From assembly GCA_036377675.1 (NCBI GenBank), contig DASUXY010000017.1:67152-131151 (forward strand): DNA of 64,000 bases, written 5' to 3'. Below the pieces are notes generated by a model. That model saw only the letters and a list, made by a program, of their open reading frames with translations. It ran no database searches and was not told the DNA's origin. The stretch comes from DASUXY01 sp036377675. Lineage in GTDB: Bacteria; Bacillota; Bacilli; Bacillales; Amphibacillaceae. Positions 1 to 7,335 of this stretch are shown in pieces (the first letter of the stretch is position 1; each line of letters begins with the position of its first letter). The translations under genes were made by a program, and so were the position numbers.

Positions 1-81
1 TCAGACTTTATTAAATATTTTTTCGCTCTTACGAATATATGTCGGTATCACCTTTATCGTTGAGTATAATTGATGAAAAAC

Positions 82-110
82 TTGAAAGAATGTCGAATGT
101 TATGTAATAT
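82..110 (+). promoter_or_regulatory. SigA-type promoter of the ferredoxin gene
   Basis: TTGAAA (82-87) and TAATAT (105-110) are separated by exactly 17 bases and lie 57 bases before the ferredoxin start codon. This is a near-consensus vegetative promoter on the plus strand. The rest of bases 1-167 shows no gene. Confidence 0.6.
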
Positions 111-167
111 TAATGGTATAAAAATGTTTGAGTGCTTTAAAACGTTATTCAAGAAGGAGGAGTTTAT

Positions 168-404
168 TTGGCTTTCATAATTACATCACCATGTAAAGAT
201 GAAAAATCAGGAGAATGCGTAGAAGTTTGCCCAGTCGATTGTATTGAAGAAGGAGAAGAGATGTTTTACATAGATCCCGATCTTTGTATTGATTGTGGAG
301 CATGTGAAGCAGTCTGTCCTGTCGAAGCAATTTTTATCGAGGATGAAGTACCGGAAGAGGAAGCTGAATACATCGCTATTAATCGCAAATTTTTTGAAGA
401 CTAA
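168..404 (+). CDS. fer: Seven-iron ferredoxin (3Fe-4S/4Fe-4S)
   Basis: A 78-residue acidic electron carrier, probably cytoplasmic. Cysteines at 9, 17, 21, 25, 40, 43, 46 and 50 follow the Azotobacter FdI-like arrangement. By that family rule C9, C17 and C50 would bind a 3Fe-4S cluster and C21, C40, C43 and C46 a 4Fe-4S cluster. C25 would be the free cysteine next to the cluster. The second motif CxxCxxCxxxCP is intact. The start is TTG, set by AAGGAGG at 154-160 seven bases upstream. It is monocistronic, with a near-perfect promoter in front and a terminator behind. Redox partners cannot be read from the neighbourhood. Confidence 0.93.
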   Translation: MAFIITSPCKDEKSGECVEVCPVDCIEEGEEMFYIDPDLCIDCGACEAVCPVEAIFIEDEVPEEEAEYIAINRKFFED

Positions 405-455
405 GTGAACGCATTAGTATTTACTTTTTTTATAAATGGATGTACATAAACAAAG

Positions 456-488
456 GAAAAATCCACGATCTTATGATCTTGGATTTTT
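456..488 (+). terminator. Rho-independent terminator after the ferredoxin gene
   Basis: The inverted repeat AAAAATCCAcGATC / GATCtTGGATTTTT encloses a TTAT loop and is followed by a T run. It lies about 50 bases beyond the ferredoxin stop. Confidence 0.8.
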
Positions 489-519
489 TAATGTCCATTC
501 AATTTAAAAATTGTGAATA

Positions 520-528
520 TGCTATAAT
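520..528 (+). promoter_or_regulatory. Extended -10 promoter element before the deacetylase gene
   Basis: TGCTATAAT has the extended -10 form (TGn-TATAAT). It stands about 80 bases before the deacetylase start. No convincing -35 hexamer lies 17 bases upstream, which is tolerated by extended -10 promoters. Confidence 0.4.
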
Positions 529-609
529 GAAATGTGACATCTTTCATTCATGCATAACAATGCTCTTAGGATTTTCTGTTTAAAATGATAAAAGGATGAA
601 TGACATCGA

Positions 610-2076
610 ATGCTGAAAAACAAACGATCGACACGGTGGGTCGTCCGCCTAACTTTAATACTTGCAATCATCGTTATCATTATTGCAATCAATCAGTTCA
701 TTGTAAAAAAATCGAAAGCCCTTACACAAAATGAAGCAAATCAACAAGGAGAATGGAAAGAAGCACATACCGACGTACACAGTGAATATCCAGGATTAAA
801 TTTACAAACGGAAACGAAAGTAACAGATACATATACGTTATCGATCCATACACCTGTTACGAAAAGCGACAAGATTAATAAATCAATTGAAAAGTGGATT
901 GGCAAGCAGAAAAATGAATTTTTATTAGATGTTAAAAATCACCCACTTGATGATGGTAGCCAAGCACATTTAAATATTCAAGTGGAAACGAAAAAGTTAA
1001 CAGAAGATATTTATAGTCTAGTTTTCTCTTCAGAAAGATATACAAAAGATATTGATGGAATCATAGTTACTAAACCGTTTACAATCGATCTTAAAAATAA
1101 TAGAATCATAGAAATAAACGATATTATTAATGTGAATAAAACGAATCTCGATAATATTCGGACGTTACTGATCCATGAATTGAAAAAAAACGAGGAATTA
1201 TACGAGTATGTTTTAGATGAGTTAATCGAGGAGAAGTTTAAGAGTCTACAAAAATTGAAATGCTCAATTAGTAACAAGTCGCTAACGTTTTACTTTAATC
1301 CGTATGAGGTTACTGTTGGAACCGAAGAACGAATCGAAGTGAATATTCCTATTAAAAAAGTGATGCCCTTTTTAAATGGAGAGATTGTTTCACAATTACA
1401 ATTACCAGGACCTAAACAAAAAAAGACGAAAGAAATTAAACAAAAGGATAGAGACTTAGATCCTGATGGAAAATATATCGCCTTAACATTTGATGATGGA
1501 CCTCATCCGCAGGTCACACCGGACATATTAAATACATTAAAAGCGTATGATGCAAAGGCGACGTTTTTTATGTTAGGAAATCAAGTTGAATACTATCCAA
1601 AAATTGTCGAGCAAGTTGCAAAAAATGGTCATGAAATCGGAAGCCATTCTAATAGTCATCCAGACCTAACAAAACTAAACATAAACTCAATTCAACTAGA
1701 AATAAATAAAACGAATCAGAAAATAGTACAAACGATAGGGAGAAGTCCGGAAATTTTTCGCCCACCCTATGGTGCATACAATGAAGATGTCATACAATCT
1801 GCAGAGAAACATGAATATTCTATGATTCTATGGTCTGTTGATTCACAAGATTGGAAATGTCGAGATACAACATCTATTCATGACAATGTTATGAATAACA
1901 TAAATCCTGGAGCTATCGTATTAATGCATGATATTCATTCAACAACAGCAGAAGCTTTACCACATGTACTCGATTCGTTAATTGAAGAAGGCTATGAGTT
2001 TATCACAGTTTCAGAGCTTTTAACTTTACATAAAGAAAGCGGTACAGGGCCATTTTATGGAAAAGCAAAATATTAA
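610..2076 (+). CDS. pdaC: Membrane-anchored polysaccharide deacetylase, PdaC-like
   Basis: A 488-residue protein that probably removes N-acetyl groups from cell-wall glycan. Residues about 10-32 form a single N-terminal membrane anchor. A middle region (about 60-270) resembles the DUF4163/DUF3298 module of B. subtilis PdaC. The NodB domain fills the C-terminal 200 residues. Catalytic motifs are all present: TFDDGP (F294, D295, D296), the zinc motif HSNSH (H346, H350), RPPYG, and the late VLMHD motif. Length and order match PdaC (about 470 residues). An AAAGGATGA ribosome site precedes ATG. It is monocistronic. Substrate choice (GlcNAc or MurNAc) cannot be decided here. Confidence 0.85.
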   Translation: MLKNKRSTRWVVRLTLILAIIVIIIAINQFIVKKSKALTQNEANQQGEWKEAHTDVHSEYPGLNLQTETKVTDTYTLSIHTPVTKSDKINKSIEKWIGKQKNEFLLDVKNHPLDDGSQAHLNIQVETKKLTEDIYSLVFSSERYTKDIDGIIVTKPFTIDLKNNRIIEINDIINVNKTNLDNIRTLLIHELKKNEELYEYVLDELIEEKFKSLQKLKCSISNKSLTFYFNPYEVTVGTEERIEVNIPIKKVMPFLNGEIVSQLQLPGPKQKKTKEIKQKDRDLDPDGKYIALTFDDGPHPQVTPDILNTLKAYDAKATFFMLGNQVEYYPKIVEQVAKNGHEIGSHSNSHPDLTKLNINSIQLEINKTNQKIVQTIGRSPEIFRPPYGAYNEDVIQSAEKHEYSMILWSVDSQDWKCRDTTSIHDNVMNNINPGAIVLMHDIHSTTAEALPHVLDSLIEEGYEFITVSELLTLHKESGTGPFYGKAKY

Positions 2077-2081
2077 CAAGT

Positions 2082-2121
2082 GGCATAACACGAGTTGCAT
2101 ACTCGTGTTATGCCATTTTTA
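2082..2121 (+). terminator. Strong terminator after the deacetylase gene
   Basis: A perfect 14-base-pair stem (GGCATAACACGAGT with its complement at 2101-2114) closes over a five-base loop and runs into ATTTTTATTT. It begins five bases after the pdaC stop. Confidence 0.9.
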
Positions 2122-2848
2122 TTTCATAACACGTTTACAAAAAAAGATAAACGAACAATGCCCGGTGTTTAACAATAATCTTCAAGTTATTAAAATCCAT
2201 TAAGCAGCGAGGAGAATCTACAAGGTGGCAATTGAGACCAAATCAATTAAATGAAATCGATAGCAAAAACGAAGATGATGAATAAAAAACACTCCACATT
2301 CAAAGTAGCATTTTTATTTTTATCTCAATAACACAAGTATACTTAATTAATGAGATATTTTAAGTTTATTTCACGATTACTTCCGATAATATATATTATG
2401 TAAACTAGAAAAGTGTTGTGTTTTCACAGCAAAATCATCGATATACACGTAACTGGAGGAAATTTTGGACCTAATGGGACTGAAAACTTTGCAATTAAAC
2501 CTTGTTTATCATCTACTAATACTCAATGTACTCATCTCAGAAATTTAAATAATCAGCCTCTTAACAAAATGATATTTTACTTTTGAACATTTTTATTACG
2601 GATGGGTTTACTTGATTGATATACACAACAAGTGCCTGACGATCATATAGTCTTATATCACATACTTTTTTTACCTATCTTTTGTAAACTTGAATTTTGG
2701 AAGCTATACATGTATCAGAGAGCTATGATTTGCTCTCTTTACCTATTTGCCACTTCAATTTTGTTTTCTTTGTTTTTTTAAAAATGGGCTCAACAAAAGA
2801 TATCCTTCTCATAGACTAATGCTGAGATTATAAAACAGGAGTTGATGG
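2122..2848. other. Gene-poor 0.73 kb stretch with short decayed-looking frames
   Basis: No ORF of normal size, promoter pair or repeat explains this stretch. Two short plus-strand frames have protein-like composition. A 17-codon frame at 2232-2285 has a TTG start behind AAGGTGG and an acidic end. A 57-codon frame at 2413-2586 is listed separately. A good GGAGG at 2455-2459 faces a TTG at 2465 in a different, leucine-rich frame of about 27 codons. The mix looks like the remains of former genes, but no family was recognised. Confidence 0.5.
2413..2586 (+). pseudogene. Possible gene remnant or small ORF, unknown function
   Basis: A 57-codon frame opens with GTG and ends in TGA at 2584-2586. The middle is rich in Gly, Asn, Pro and Thr with two cysteines (VTGGNFGPNGTENF, then PCLSSTNTQC), which reads like real protein rather than random AT-rich sequence. 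The start has no Shine-Dalgarno site, so it is more likely a remnant than an active gene. No family was recognised. The neighbouring sequence gives no hint of function. Confidence 0.25.
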
Positions 2849-3127
2849 ATGATGTATAAGCACGATCCTGATCATTGTAAATGTAAATGTCACATTCCTT
2901 TCTATGATGACGAAGCAATGTTTGCTTACCCGAATGTTCAACCCCTTTCACATTCACCTTATTATTCTCACCCTCACCAAACGTATAGTCAATATCATTA
3001 CACTCCAATGAATCAGCCAACGAACCCAGACGGCTGGCAACAATGCAGACAACGTTGTTTACAGTTAGGTTATACCCCTGGAACAAATGCATGGAGAAGT
3101 TGTGTACATGGCTGTATGGAGATGTGA
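2849..3127 (+). CDS. Small His/Tyr/Cys-rich protein, candidate spore-coat component
   Basis: The function is not recognised. The 92-residue product starts with a Cys cluster (HCKCKCH at about 9-15). A middle section is dense in Tyr, His, Pro and Ser. The C-terminal part has four Cys in the spaced pattern CRQRC ... CVHGC. Such composition is common among cross-linked spore-coat proteins, which is inference only. Two adjacent ATG codons open the frame, with AGGAG at 2837-2841 seven bases ahead. A shared terminator follows. A 123-codon frame on the opposite strand over the same bases is rejected as its shadow. Confidence 0.6.
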   Translation: MMYKHDPDHCKCKCHIPFYDDEAMFAYPNVQPLSHSPYYSHPHQTYSQYHYTPMNQPTNPDGWQQCRQRCLQLGYTPGTNAWRSCVHGCMEM

Positions 3128-3150
3128 TTGTTTCATCTATGATTGATGAT

Positions 3151-3185
3151 AAGACCACCACTTCATTGTGATGGTCTTTTTTATA
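3151..3185. terminator. Bidirectional terminator between convergent genes
   Basis: AAGACCACCAC pairs with GTGATGGTCTT (one mismatch) around a TTCATT loop. T runs flank it on both strands. It can serve both the Cys-rich gene on the plus strand and the DUF1657 gene on the minus strand. Confidence 0.8.
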
Positions 3186-3190
3186 TTTGT

Positions 3191-3394
3191 TTATTGTTTA
3201 TACTGTGGTTCCTCTTCTTGAATGTATTGTAAGCGCGCATTCAAATTACTAAGAATAGCCTCTTGTTGTTGAGCCATGTTTTGAAACATTTGTTTTGCGT
3301 TTTGGTCTTCTGTTTCTAAAGCGAATGTATTTAAACTTGAAAGAAGCGATTGACTATCAGCAATTGCCTTTTGCATTTGAGTTCCTACTGTCAC
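3191..3394 (-). CDS. DUF1657 family small protein
   Basis: A 67-residue, mostly helical, Gln-rich protein. The opening TVGTQ, the middle TFALET and the end EEEPQYK match the DUF1657 family of Bacilli. Members of that family are often found near spoVA-type genes and are spore-associated, but their biochemical role is unknown. An upstream GTG at 3403 lies inside the Shine-Dalgarno sequence. The GTG at 3394 gives the family-typical MTVGTQ start, eight bases after GGGAGG, and is preferred. It stands alone here, without spoVA genes. Confidence 0.8.
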   Translation of the reverse strand: MTVGTQMQKAIADSQSLLSSLNTFALETEDQNAKQMFQNMAQQQEAILSNLNARLQYIQEEEPQYKQ

Positions 3395-3497
3395 TGTGTT
3401 CACCTCCCTTTTTTAGCATATCCATCACCGCGATTTATATGAAAACGGAGTGAATAGTCGTACTAGCGAAATGATACAGATAATAGAGACGACAATA

Positions 3498-3523
3498 AAC
3501 CTGTACCAATATGGATACAGGTT
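3498..3523 (-). terminator. Terminator after the methyltransferase pseudogene
   Basis: AACCTGTA / TACAGGTT forms an eight-base-pair stem 15 bases past the methyltransferase stop. On the minus strand it is followed by TATTGT, a weak T tract. Confidence 0.5.
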
Positions 3524-3538
3524 CTAATTCAGCATTGT

Positions 3539-4110
3539 CTATTTTTCAAAAACAATTGTATAAACAGCCTCCGCTGGAAATGAAACGTTCACATTTTTAA
3601 ATCCTTTTTGTTCAAGTTTTTTTTTCAAGAAATCGGAAGAAATTCGATGATGAAGGGGTGGTCCTTGTTCTGTTTTTACTTTTTCCCATTCCATACATAA
3701 ACACTTCCCACCTGGCTTTAATAACCGCTTAATTTCTTCTAATCCTTTTGCGAGTGGGTTAATTTCATGTAATACCATTGAAGCTATAATATGGTCAACA
3801 GATTCATCTTTCATAGGAACTTGTTCAATCGGTCCTTCGATACATTCAACATTTTTTAATCCGTTAGCAGTAACACGTTGTTGTAAAACTTCTAACATTT
3901 TACGTTCAATATCTAACGCATACACTGTCCCATCTGTTTTTTGTGCAGCTGGAATTGTAAAATAGCCAACACCTGCACCTAAATCAAGAATCTGTTGTTT
4001 GCCAGAAATTTCAAGTAAAGATAATGTTTTCTCTAGAGGAAGTATCTTTTTTCTTTCCGAGGGTCATCTAACTTGTCCATATAAGCTGGATTAAATCTTC
4101 GTTCAGTCAC
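3539..4110 (-). pseudogene. Class I SAM-dependent methyltransferase, frameshifted
   Basis: The reading frame starts at GTG 4110 behind AAGAGG and runs 21 codons, ending in a six-A run near 4050. It then meets TAG. The methyltransferase continues in another frame: LDLGAGVGYFT is the SAM-binding motif I, VYALDIE carries the acidic ribose-binding residue, and a later segment has SMVLHEI and PGGKCLCMEW. Restoring one A makes a single frame of 190 residues (572+1 bases is divisible by three). The substrate is unknown. It may be a true pseudogene, a sequencing error in a homopolymer, or a phase switch. The 128-residue downstream part alone would lack motif I. Confidence 0.75.
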
Positions 4111-4231
4111 GTATACATACCTCTTTTCAAATAAGTGATGAGCTTTACTCTTTCAAATTATTTTATCTATTTAAAAAGAAAATTGTCAAGCATGCGCTTA
4201 TGCCATATGTTAGTGATCATTTTAAGTGAAT

Positions 4232-5008
4232 TTAGAAAATAATATCGATCCAAATTTTTATTGCTGTAGCTGAAATTAAGACAGCTAAAATAGCTTGTAA
4301 AATTTTCGTGTTCATCTTCTTACCTGCATTTGCTCCAAGTGGCGCTGCAATTAAGCTAGCTATAATCATCACAATCGCCGGTCCATATAAAACTTGGTCT
4401 GTAACTATTTTTCCAACTGTTGAACCAATTGACGATAAAAATGTAATGGCTAATGAAGAAGCAATGGTTATGCGTGTCGGTATTTTTAAGACGACGAGCA
4501 TAATCGGCACGAGTAAAAATGCTCCTGCTGCACCGACAATCCCTGATCCAACTCCGACAATGAATGAACTTATAATCGCAACGGGAAGGTTGAATTCAAT
4601 TTCTCCCCTTACATCTTCATTTTGCTTTTTAGGAACAAACATCATAACGGCAGCAATAATAGCCATAACTCCATAGACAAGATTTATGACATCATCACTT
4701 AAGTAATCTGAACCAAATCCTCCGATAAAACTACCGAGTAAAACAGAAGACCCCATCGCTATAATCAGTCGTTTATTTAAATAGCCACCTTTTCGGAAAG
4801 CCCACACGCCACCAATTGTAGCAAAAAACACTTGAACTGCCGATATCCCAGCAACCTCAGCTGCGGAATATAAGCCAACACCGAGTAATGGTGGTATATA
4901 AAGAAGCATCGGATATTTAATAATAGAACCACCGATTCCTACCATCCCTGAAATGAAGGAACCGATAAATCCGATTAAAAATAACACTACGATTAATTCA
5001 ATACTCAA
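4232..5008 (-). CDS. Sulfite/sulfonate exporter of the TauE/SafE family
   Basis: A 258-residue polytopic membrane protein with about seven or eight hydrophobic segments arranged as two repeats. Each repeat opens with the family signature: GFIGSFISGMVGIGGSIIK near the N-terminus and GVGSGIVGAAGAFLLVP in the middle. TauE/SafE proteins are thought to export sulfite, thiosulfate or related anions. A TTG at 5014 lies only two bases from GGGGTG, so the TTG at 5008 (eight bases away) is the better start. It is the last gene of the CstR-type sulfur cluster, where an exporter for sulfur oxyanions fits. Confidence 0.85.
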   Translation of the reverse strand: MSIELIVVLFLIGFIGSFISGMVGIGGSIIKYPMLLYIPPLLGVGLYSAAEVAGISAVQVFFATIGGVWAFRKGGYLNKRLIIAMGSSVLLGSFIGGFGSDYLSDDVINLVYGVMAIIAAVMMFVPKKQNEDVRGEIEFNLPVAIISSFIVGVGSGIVGAAGAFLLVPIMLVVLKIPTRITIASSLAITFLSSIGSTVGKIVTDQVLYGPAIVMIIASLIAAPLGANAGKKMNTKILQAILAVLISATAIKIWIDIIF

Positions 5009-5133
5009 CCGCAAGTCACCCCTTTTTCGATCTAAAAATCTTTGTAATTCATTTCACAAATATGAGCCACATCACATATGGATAGGATTTCATCATACGT
5101 ACGTGGGGCATTATTTAAAACGTAAAATGAATA

Positions 5134-5174
5134 GGCTGACGCCAAAATTACTACAACGTAATTTTAGTTCAGCC
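5134..5174 (-). terminator. Hairpin between tusA and the exporter gene
   Basis: GGCTGA / TCAGCC outer arms enclose an inner AAAATTAC / GTAATTTT stem. On the minus strand TATTCATTTT follows. It could attenuate or end transcription after tusA, leaving the exporter on a read-through or separate transcript. Confidence 0.45.
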
Positions 5175-5212
5175 CAATCATATGATACTTCATCCTTTGG
5201 TTTTAAAATTGT

Positions 5213-5446
5213 TTATTTCTTTTGAATCCAAAACTTAAACACGTCGTCTTCGTCTTCTTGTTTTAACATTTCATGGCCACCTGAGTTTGCCCACGCTTTT
5301 AAATCGCTTTTAGAACCTTCATCTGTTGTATGAATTTCTAAAACTTCACCTGAGTCAATTTGATCAATCTCTTTCTTCGCACGAACAACTGGCATCGGGC
5401 AAGCTAATCCTTTTGCATCTAATACTTTTGCTACTTGAATATCCAT
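5213..5446 (-). CDS. tusA: TusA-like sulfurtransferase
   Basis: A 77-residue TusA/YeeD/SirA-family protein. C16 in the CPMP motif is the persulfide-carrying cysteine. The conserved surrounding pattern LDAKGLACPMPVV and the later DEGSKSDLKAW are intact. Such proteins pass sulfane sulfur between rhodanese, DsrE and other partners in the cytoplasm. Here it lies downstream of a TusA-rhodanese fusion and a DsrE-like gene. That context argues for persulfide handling rather than tRNA thiolation, although the latter cannot be excluded. AGGAGG precedes the ATG. Confidence 0.9.
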   Translation of the reverse strand: MDIQVAKVLDAKGLACPMPVVRAKKEIDQIDSGEVLEIHTTDEGSKSDLKAWANSGGHEMLKQEDEDDVFKFWIQKK

Positions 5447-5624
5447 TTTTATTCCTCCTGTTATTTAAACCTTTTATTAAAAGATACTTATTCGCTAACA
5501 GCACAACGGTTTGAATCAATTTCACTCTTGTTGTCCATCAACATCTAGTTGAGTTTTATCTATATTTGTTCCATTATAGTAGTAATGACGTTATGAGCGA
5601 TTTTTGTAGGTATCTTCTGTTAAT

Positions 5625-6206
5625 TTATTGTTTTTCTGCGTCTACGCTCGTCGTTGGACCAGTCCAATCTGTCATTCCTGGAACGACATTTTTAACCTTT
5701 TTAAATCCTTTTTTATATAAATCTTTAGCAGCATAATCACTGCGATTGCCTGTTCGACAAATGACATATATATGAGCGTCTTTGTCCAACTCATCGTAAC
5801 GATCTCCTAACTCTCCAAATGGTATAGATATTGCACCTGGTATATGATTAAAGGCGTATTCTGCCTGTTCTCGAACGTCTAAAATAACGACGTCTTTATC
5901 ATTCATTTTTTCTGCAACTTCTTCTAAAGTTGCTTTTTCATTAAAGGTTAGCGTTTGTTCACTCTTTTTAGAGTCAGATTTTCGAAGATAATGTTTCAAG
6001 ACACCATCCTGTTCAATTGTTCCTAAATATTGTTCACCTGTACTCTTTGCCCAAGCTTCAATATCTGCCTTTGATCCTTGATCCGTTGCTTGAACTTCGA
6101 GGACTCTTCCTTCCTCTAAGTTTTTCATTTCTTTTTGCGTTTTAACGATCGGCATCGGGCAGGATAATCCTTTTGCATCGAGCACATAATCCGCTTTAAT
6201 CGCCAT
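5625..6206 (-). CDS. TusA-rhodanese fusion sulfurtransferase
   Basis: A 193-residue two-domain protein. The N-terminal TusA domain (about 1-75) carries the CPMP cysteine at C16. The C-terminal rhodanese domain (about 90-190) has the active-site loop CRTGNRS. The fusion would move sulfane sulfur between the two cysteines, as in the CstA proteins of staphylococcal cst operons, though CstA has a further rhodanese domain. The ATG at 6215 is one base from the Shine-Dalgarno sequence. The ATG at 6206, ten bases behind AGGAGG, starts in register with the TusA fold and is chosen. A CstR-like box precedes it at 6243-6258. Confidence 0.9.
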   Translation of the reverse strand: MAIKADYVLDAKGLSCPMPIVKTQKEMKNLEEGRVLEVQATDQGSKADIEAWAKSTGEQYLGTIEQDGVLKHYLRKSDSKKSEQTLTFNEKATLEEVAEKMNDKDVVILDVREQAEYAFNHIPGAISIPFGELGDRYDELDKDAHIYVICRTGNRSDYAAKDLYKKGFKKVKNVVPGMTDWTGPTTSVDAEKQ

Positions 6207-6242
6207 CCCTAACATACCTCCTCTTCATTCCGCGTACGCATT

Positions 6243-6258
6243 ATACCCCTATGTGTAT
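6243..6258 (-). promoter_or_regulatory. Degenerate CstR-type operator before the TusA-rhodanese gene
   Basis: ATACCCCTATGTGTAT keeps the outer ATAC/GTAT arms and the left CCCCTAT core of the two better sites upstream. It lies about 40 bases before the start codon and overlaps a TATAAT on the minus strand. The assignment rests on similarity to those sites and the adjacent CstR gene. Confidence 0.5.
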
Positions 6259-6288
6259 ACGATATATGTGTATAGATAAAATGATGAT

Positions 6289-6768
6289 TTATATAAATAA
6301 ACTTATGTTTCCATCTTCGGCATCACCGATATAAGCCCCTACACCACCATATTCAATACCATCGATCATTTCTTCTTTTTGAATGCCTAATAAGTCCATC
6401 GTCATCGTACAACCAACCATTCGAACGTCTAATTCTTGGGCAAGCTCAATTAATTGAGGAACAGTCATTGCATTATGCTTTTTAATGACTTTTTGCATCA
6501 TTTTTGGACCCATGCCAAGCATGTGTAGTTTGGATAACCCTAACTTATTAGGCCCTTTCGGCATCATCCAGCCAAACATCTTTTCAAGCATTCCTTTTTT
6601 ATTAGGTTTAGCTGCTTCATCTTTAAGGGTGTTTAACCCCCAAAATGTAAAGAACATGGTAACTTTGTGGCCATAGGCTGCTGCGCCATTTGCAATGATG
6701 AATGCTGCCATAACTTTATCTAATTCACCACTAAAGACTACAATTGTAGTTCCTTTCTCTTCTTCCAT
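6289..6768 (-). CDS. DsrE/DsrF/DrsH-like sulfur-relay protein
   Basis: A 159-residue protein of the DsrE superfamily. The fold starts with a beta strand (TTIVVFSG) and a helix rich in small residues. The only cysteine, C120 in VGCTMTMDLLG, sits at the expected persulfide position. A basic, Met-rich insertion (about 55-95) matches the long DsrE-like proteins of Bacilli found beside TusA and rhodanese genes. It probably receives or donates sulfane sulfur to them. GGAGGGGG precedes the ATG. A promoter overlapped by a CstR-type operator lies just upstream. Confidence 0.88.
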   Translation of the reverse strand: MEEEKGTTIVVFSGELDKVMAAFIIANGAAAYGHKVTMFFTFWGLNTLKDEAAKPNKKGMLEKMFGWMMPKGPNKLGLSKLHMLGMGPKMMQKVIKKHNAMTVPQLIELAQELDVRMVGCTMTMDLLGIQKEEMIDGIEYGGVGAYIGDAEDGNISLFI

Positions 6769-6796
6769 AATTTAACCCCCTCCTCCTTTTATACCA

Positions 6797-6839
6797 TTAC
6801 CCCTATGGGTATATTATTATATCAAAAGAAAAAATGCAA
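6797..6839 (-). promoter_or_regulatory. Promoter and overlapping CstR operator before the dsrE-like gene
   Basis: On the minus strand TTGCAT (6839-6834) and TAATAT (6816-6811) stand 17 bases apart. TTACCCCTATGGGTAT at 6797-6812 touches the -10 element. Its ACCC-nnnn-GGGT dyad matches the perfect site before the repressor gene. Repressor bound there would block the promoter. Confidence 0.7.
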
Positions 6840-6940
6840 GGGGGATTTGCATTTTTTATAAAAAAGTTGCATTGTTACGAAAATTCATCGATATTGGAAT
6901 CGAACTATTCAATTGTCAGTGTGCGTAAATCAAGGAAGAA

Positions 6941-7207
6941 TTATCTACTTTTCACAAGTAATTGAATAGCTTCATTAACAAGTTCTGAAGAGCTTTCGCC
7001 TTTTTCATATTGGTCTTCAACACATTGTTGTAAATTTTGGGCAACAATAAAAGCAATGACTCGATCAATTGCACTTCTAGCAGCAGATAATTGACTGATC
7101 ACGTCTTTACATTCCTTCTCTTCTTCCATCATACGAAGGATCCCACGCACTTGTCCTTCAACTCGTTTTAGTCGATTTTTAATTTCTGGAGTAAATTCTA
7201 TTTCCAT
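6941..7207 (-). CDS. cstR: CstR-type persulfide-sensing repressor (CsoR family)
   Basis: An 88-residue all-helical CsoR-family DNA-binding protein. C33 and C62 have the 29-residue spacing of the CstR pair. Residue 58, four before the second cysteine, is Asn; copper-sensing CsoR has His there. No copA or copZ lies nearby, and the neighbours are TusA, rhodanese, DsrE and TauE genes. All this favours sensing of persulfide or polysulfide by a di- to tetrasulfide bridge. It probably represses itself and the downstream genes through the three ACCC-type palindromes. Confidence 0.9.
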   Translation of the reverse strand: MEIEFTPEIKNRLKRVEGQVRGILRMMEEEKECKDVISQLSAARSAIDRVIAFIVAQNLQQCVEDQYEKGESSSELVNEAIQLLVKSR

Positions 7208-7225
7208 CGTGATCCTCCTTCCGCC

Positions 7226-7269
7226 ATACCCTATAGGGTATTATACTATATAAAGGAAAAACTGTCCAA
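7226..7269 (-). promoter_or_regulatory. cstR promoter with perfect palindromic operator
   Basis: ATACCCTATAGGGTAT (7226-7241) is a perfect 16-base palindrome. It overlaps the end of a TATAAT (7245-7240), which is paired with TTGGAC (7269-7264) at an 18-base spacing on the minus strand. The position just after the -10 box suits autorepression by CstR. Confidence 0.78.
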
Positions 7270-7335
7270 TTGTAACCACTCATTAAATCATAATATGTTT
7301 AAAAAGGAATCATCATATTCACAAAAATATCTATT

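Noticed and set aside
2790..3161. A 123-codon minus-strand frame over the Cys-rich gene
   Set aside because: It is antisense to a frame with a good ribosome site, runs through the shared terminator, and has no recognisable protein pattern.
3926..4110. Programmed ribosomal frameshift in the methyltransferase
   Set aside because: There is no slippery heptamer followed by a clear stem or pseudoknot, and six A are too few for efficient polymerase slippage. Error or mutation is simpler.
4308..4676. A plus-strand frame of 122 codons
   Set aside because: It is the opposite-strand shadow of the TauE/SafE exporter, whose membrane repeats explain its hydrophobic composition.
6941..7207. Copper sensor CsoR
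   Set aside because: The His ligand four residues before the second Cys is replaced by Asn, and no copper genes are near, so a CstR assignment is better.
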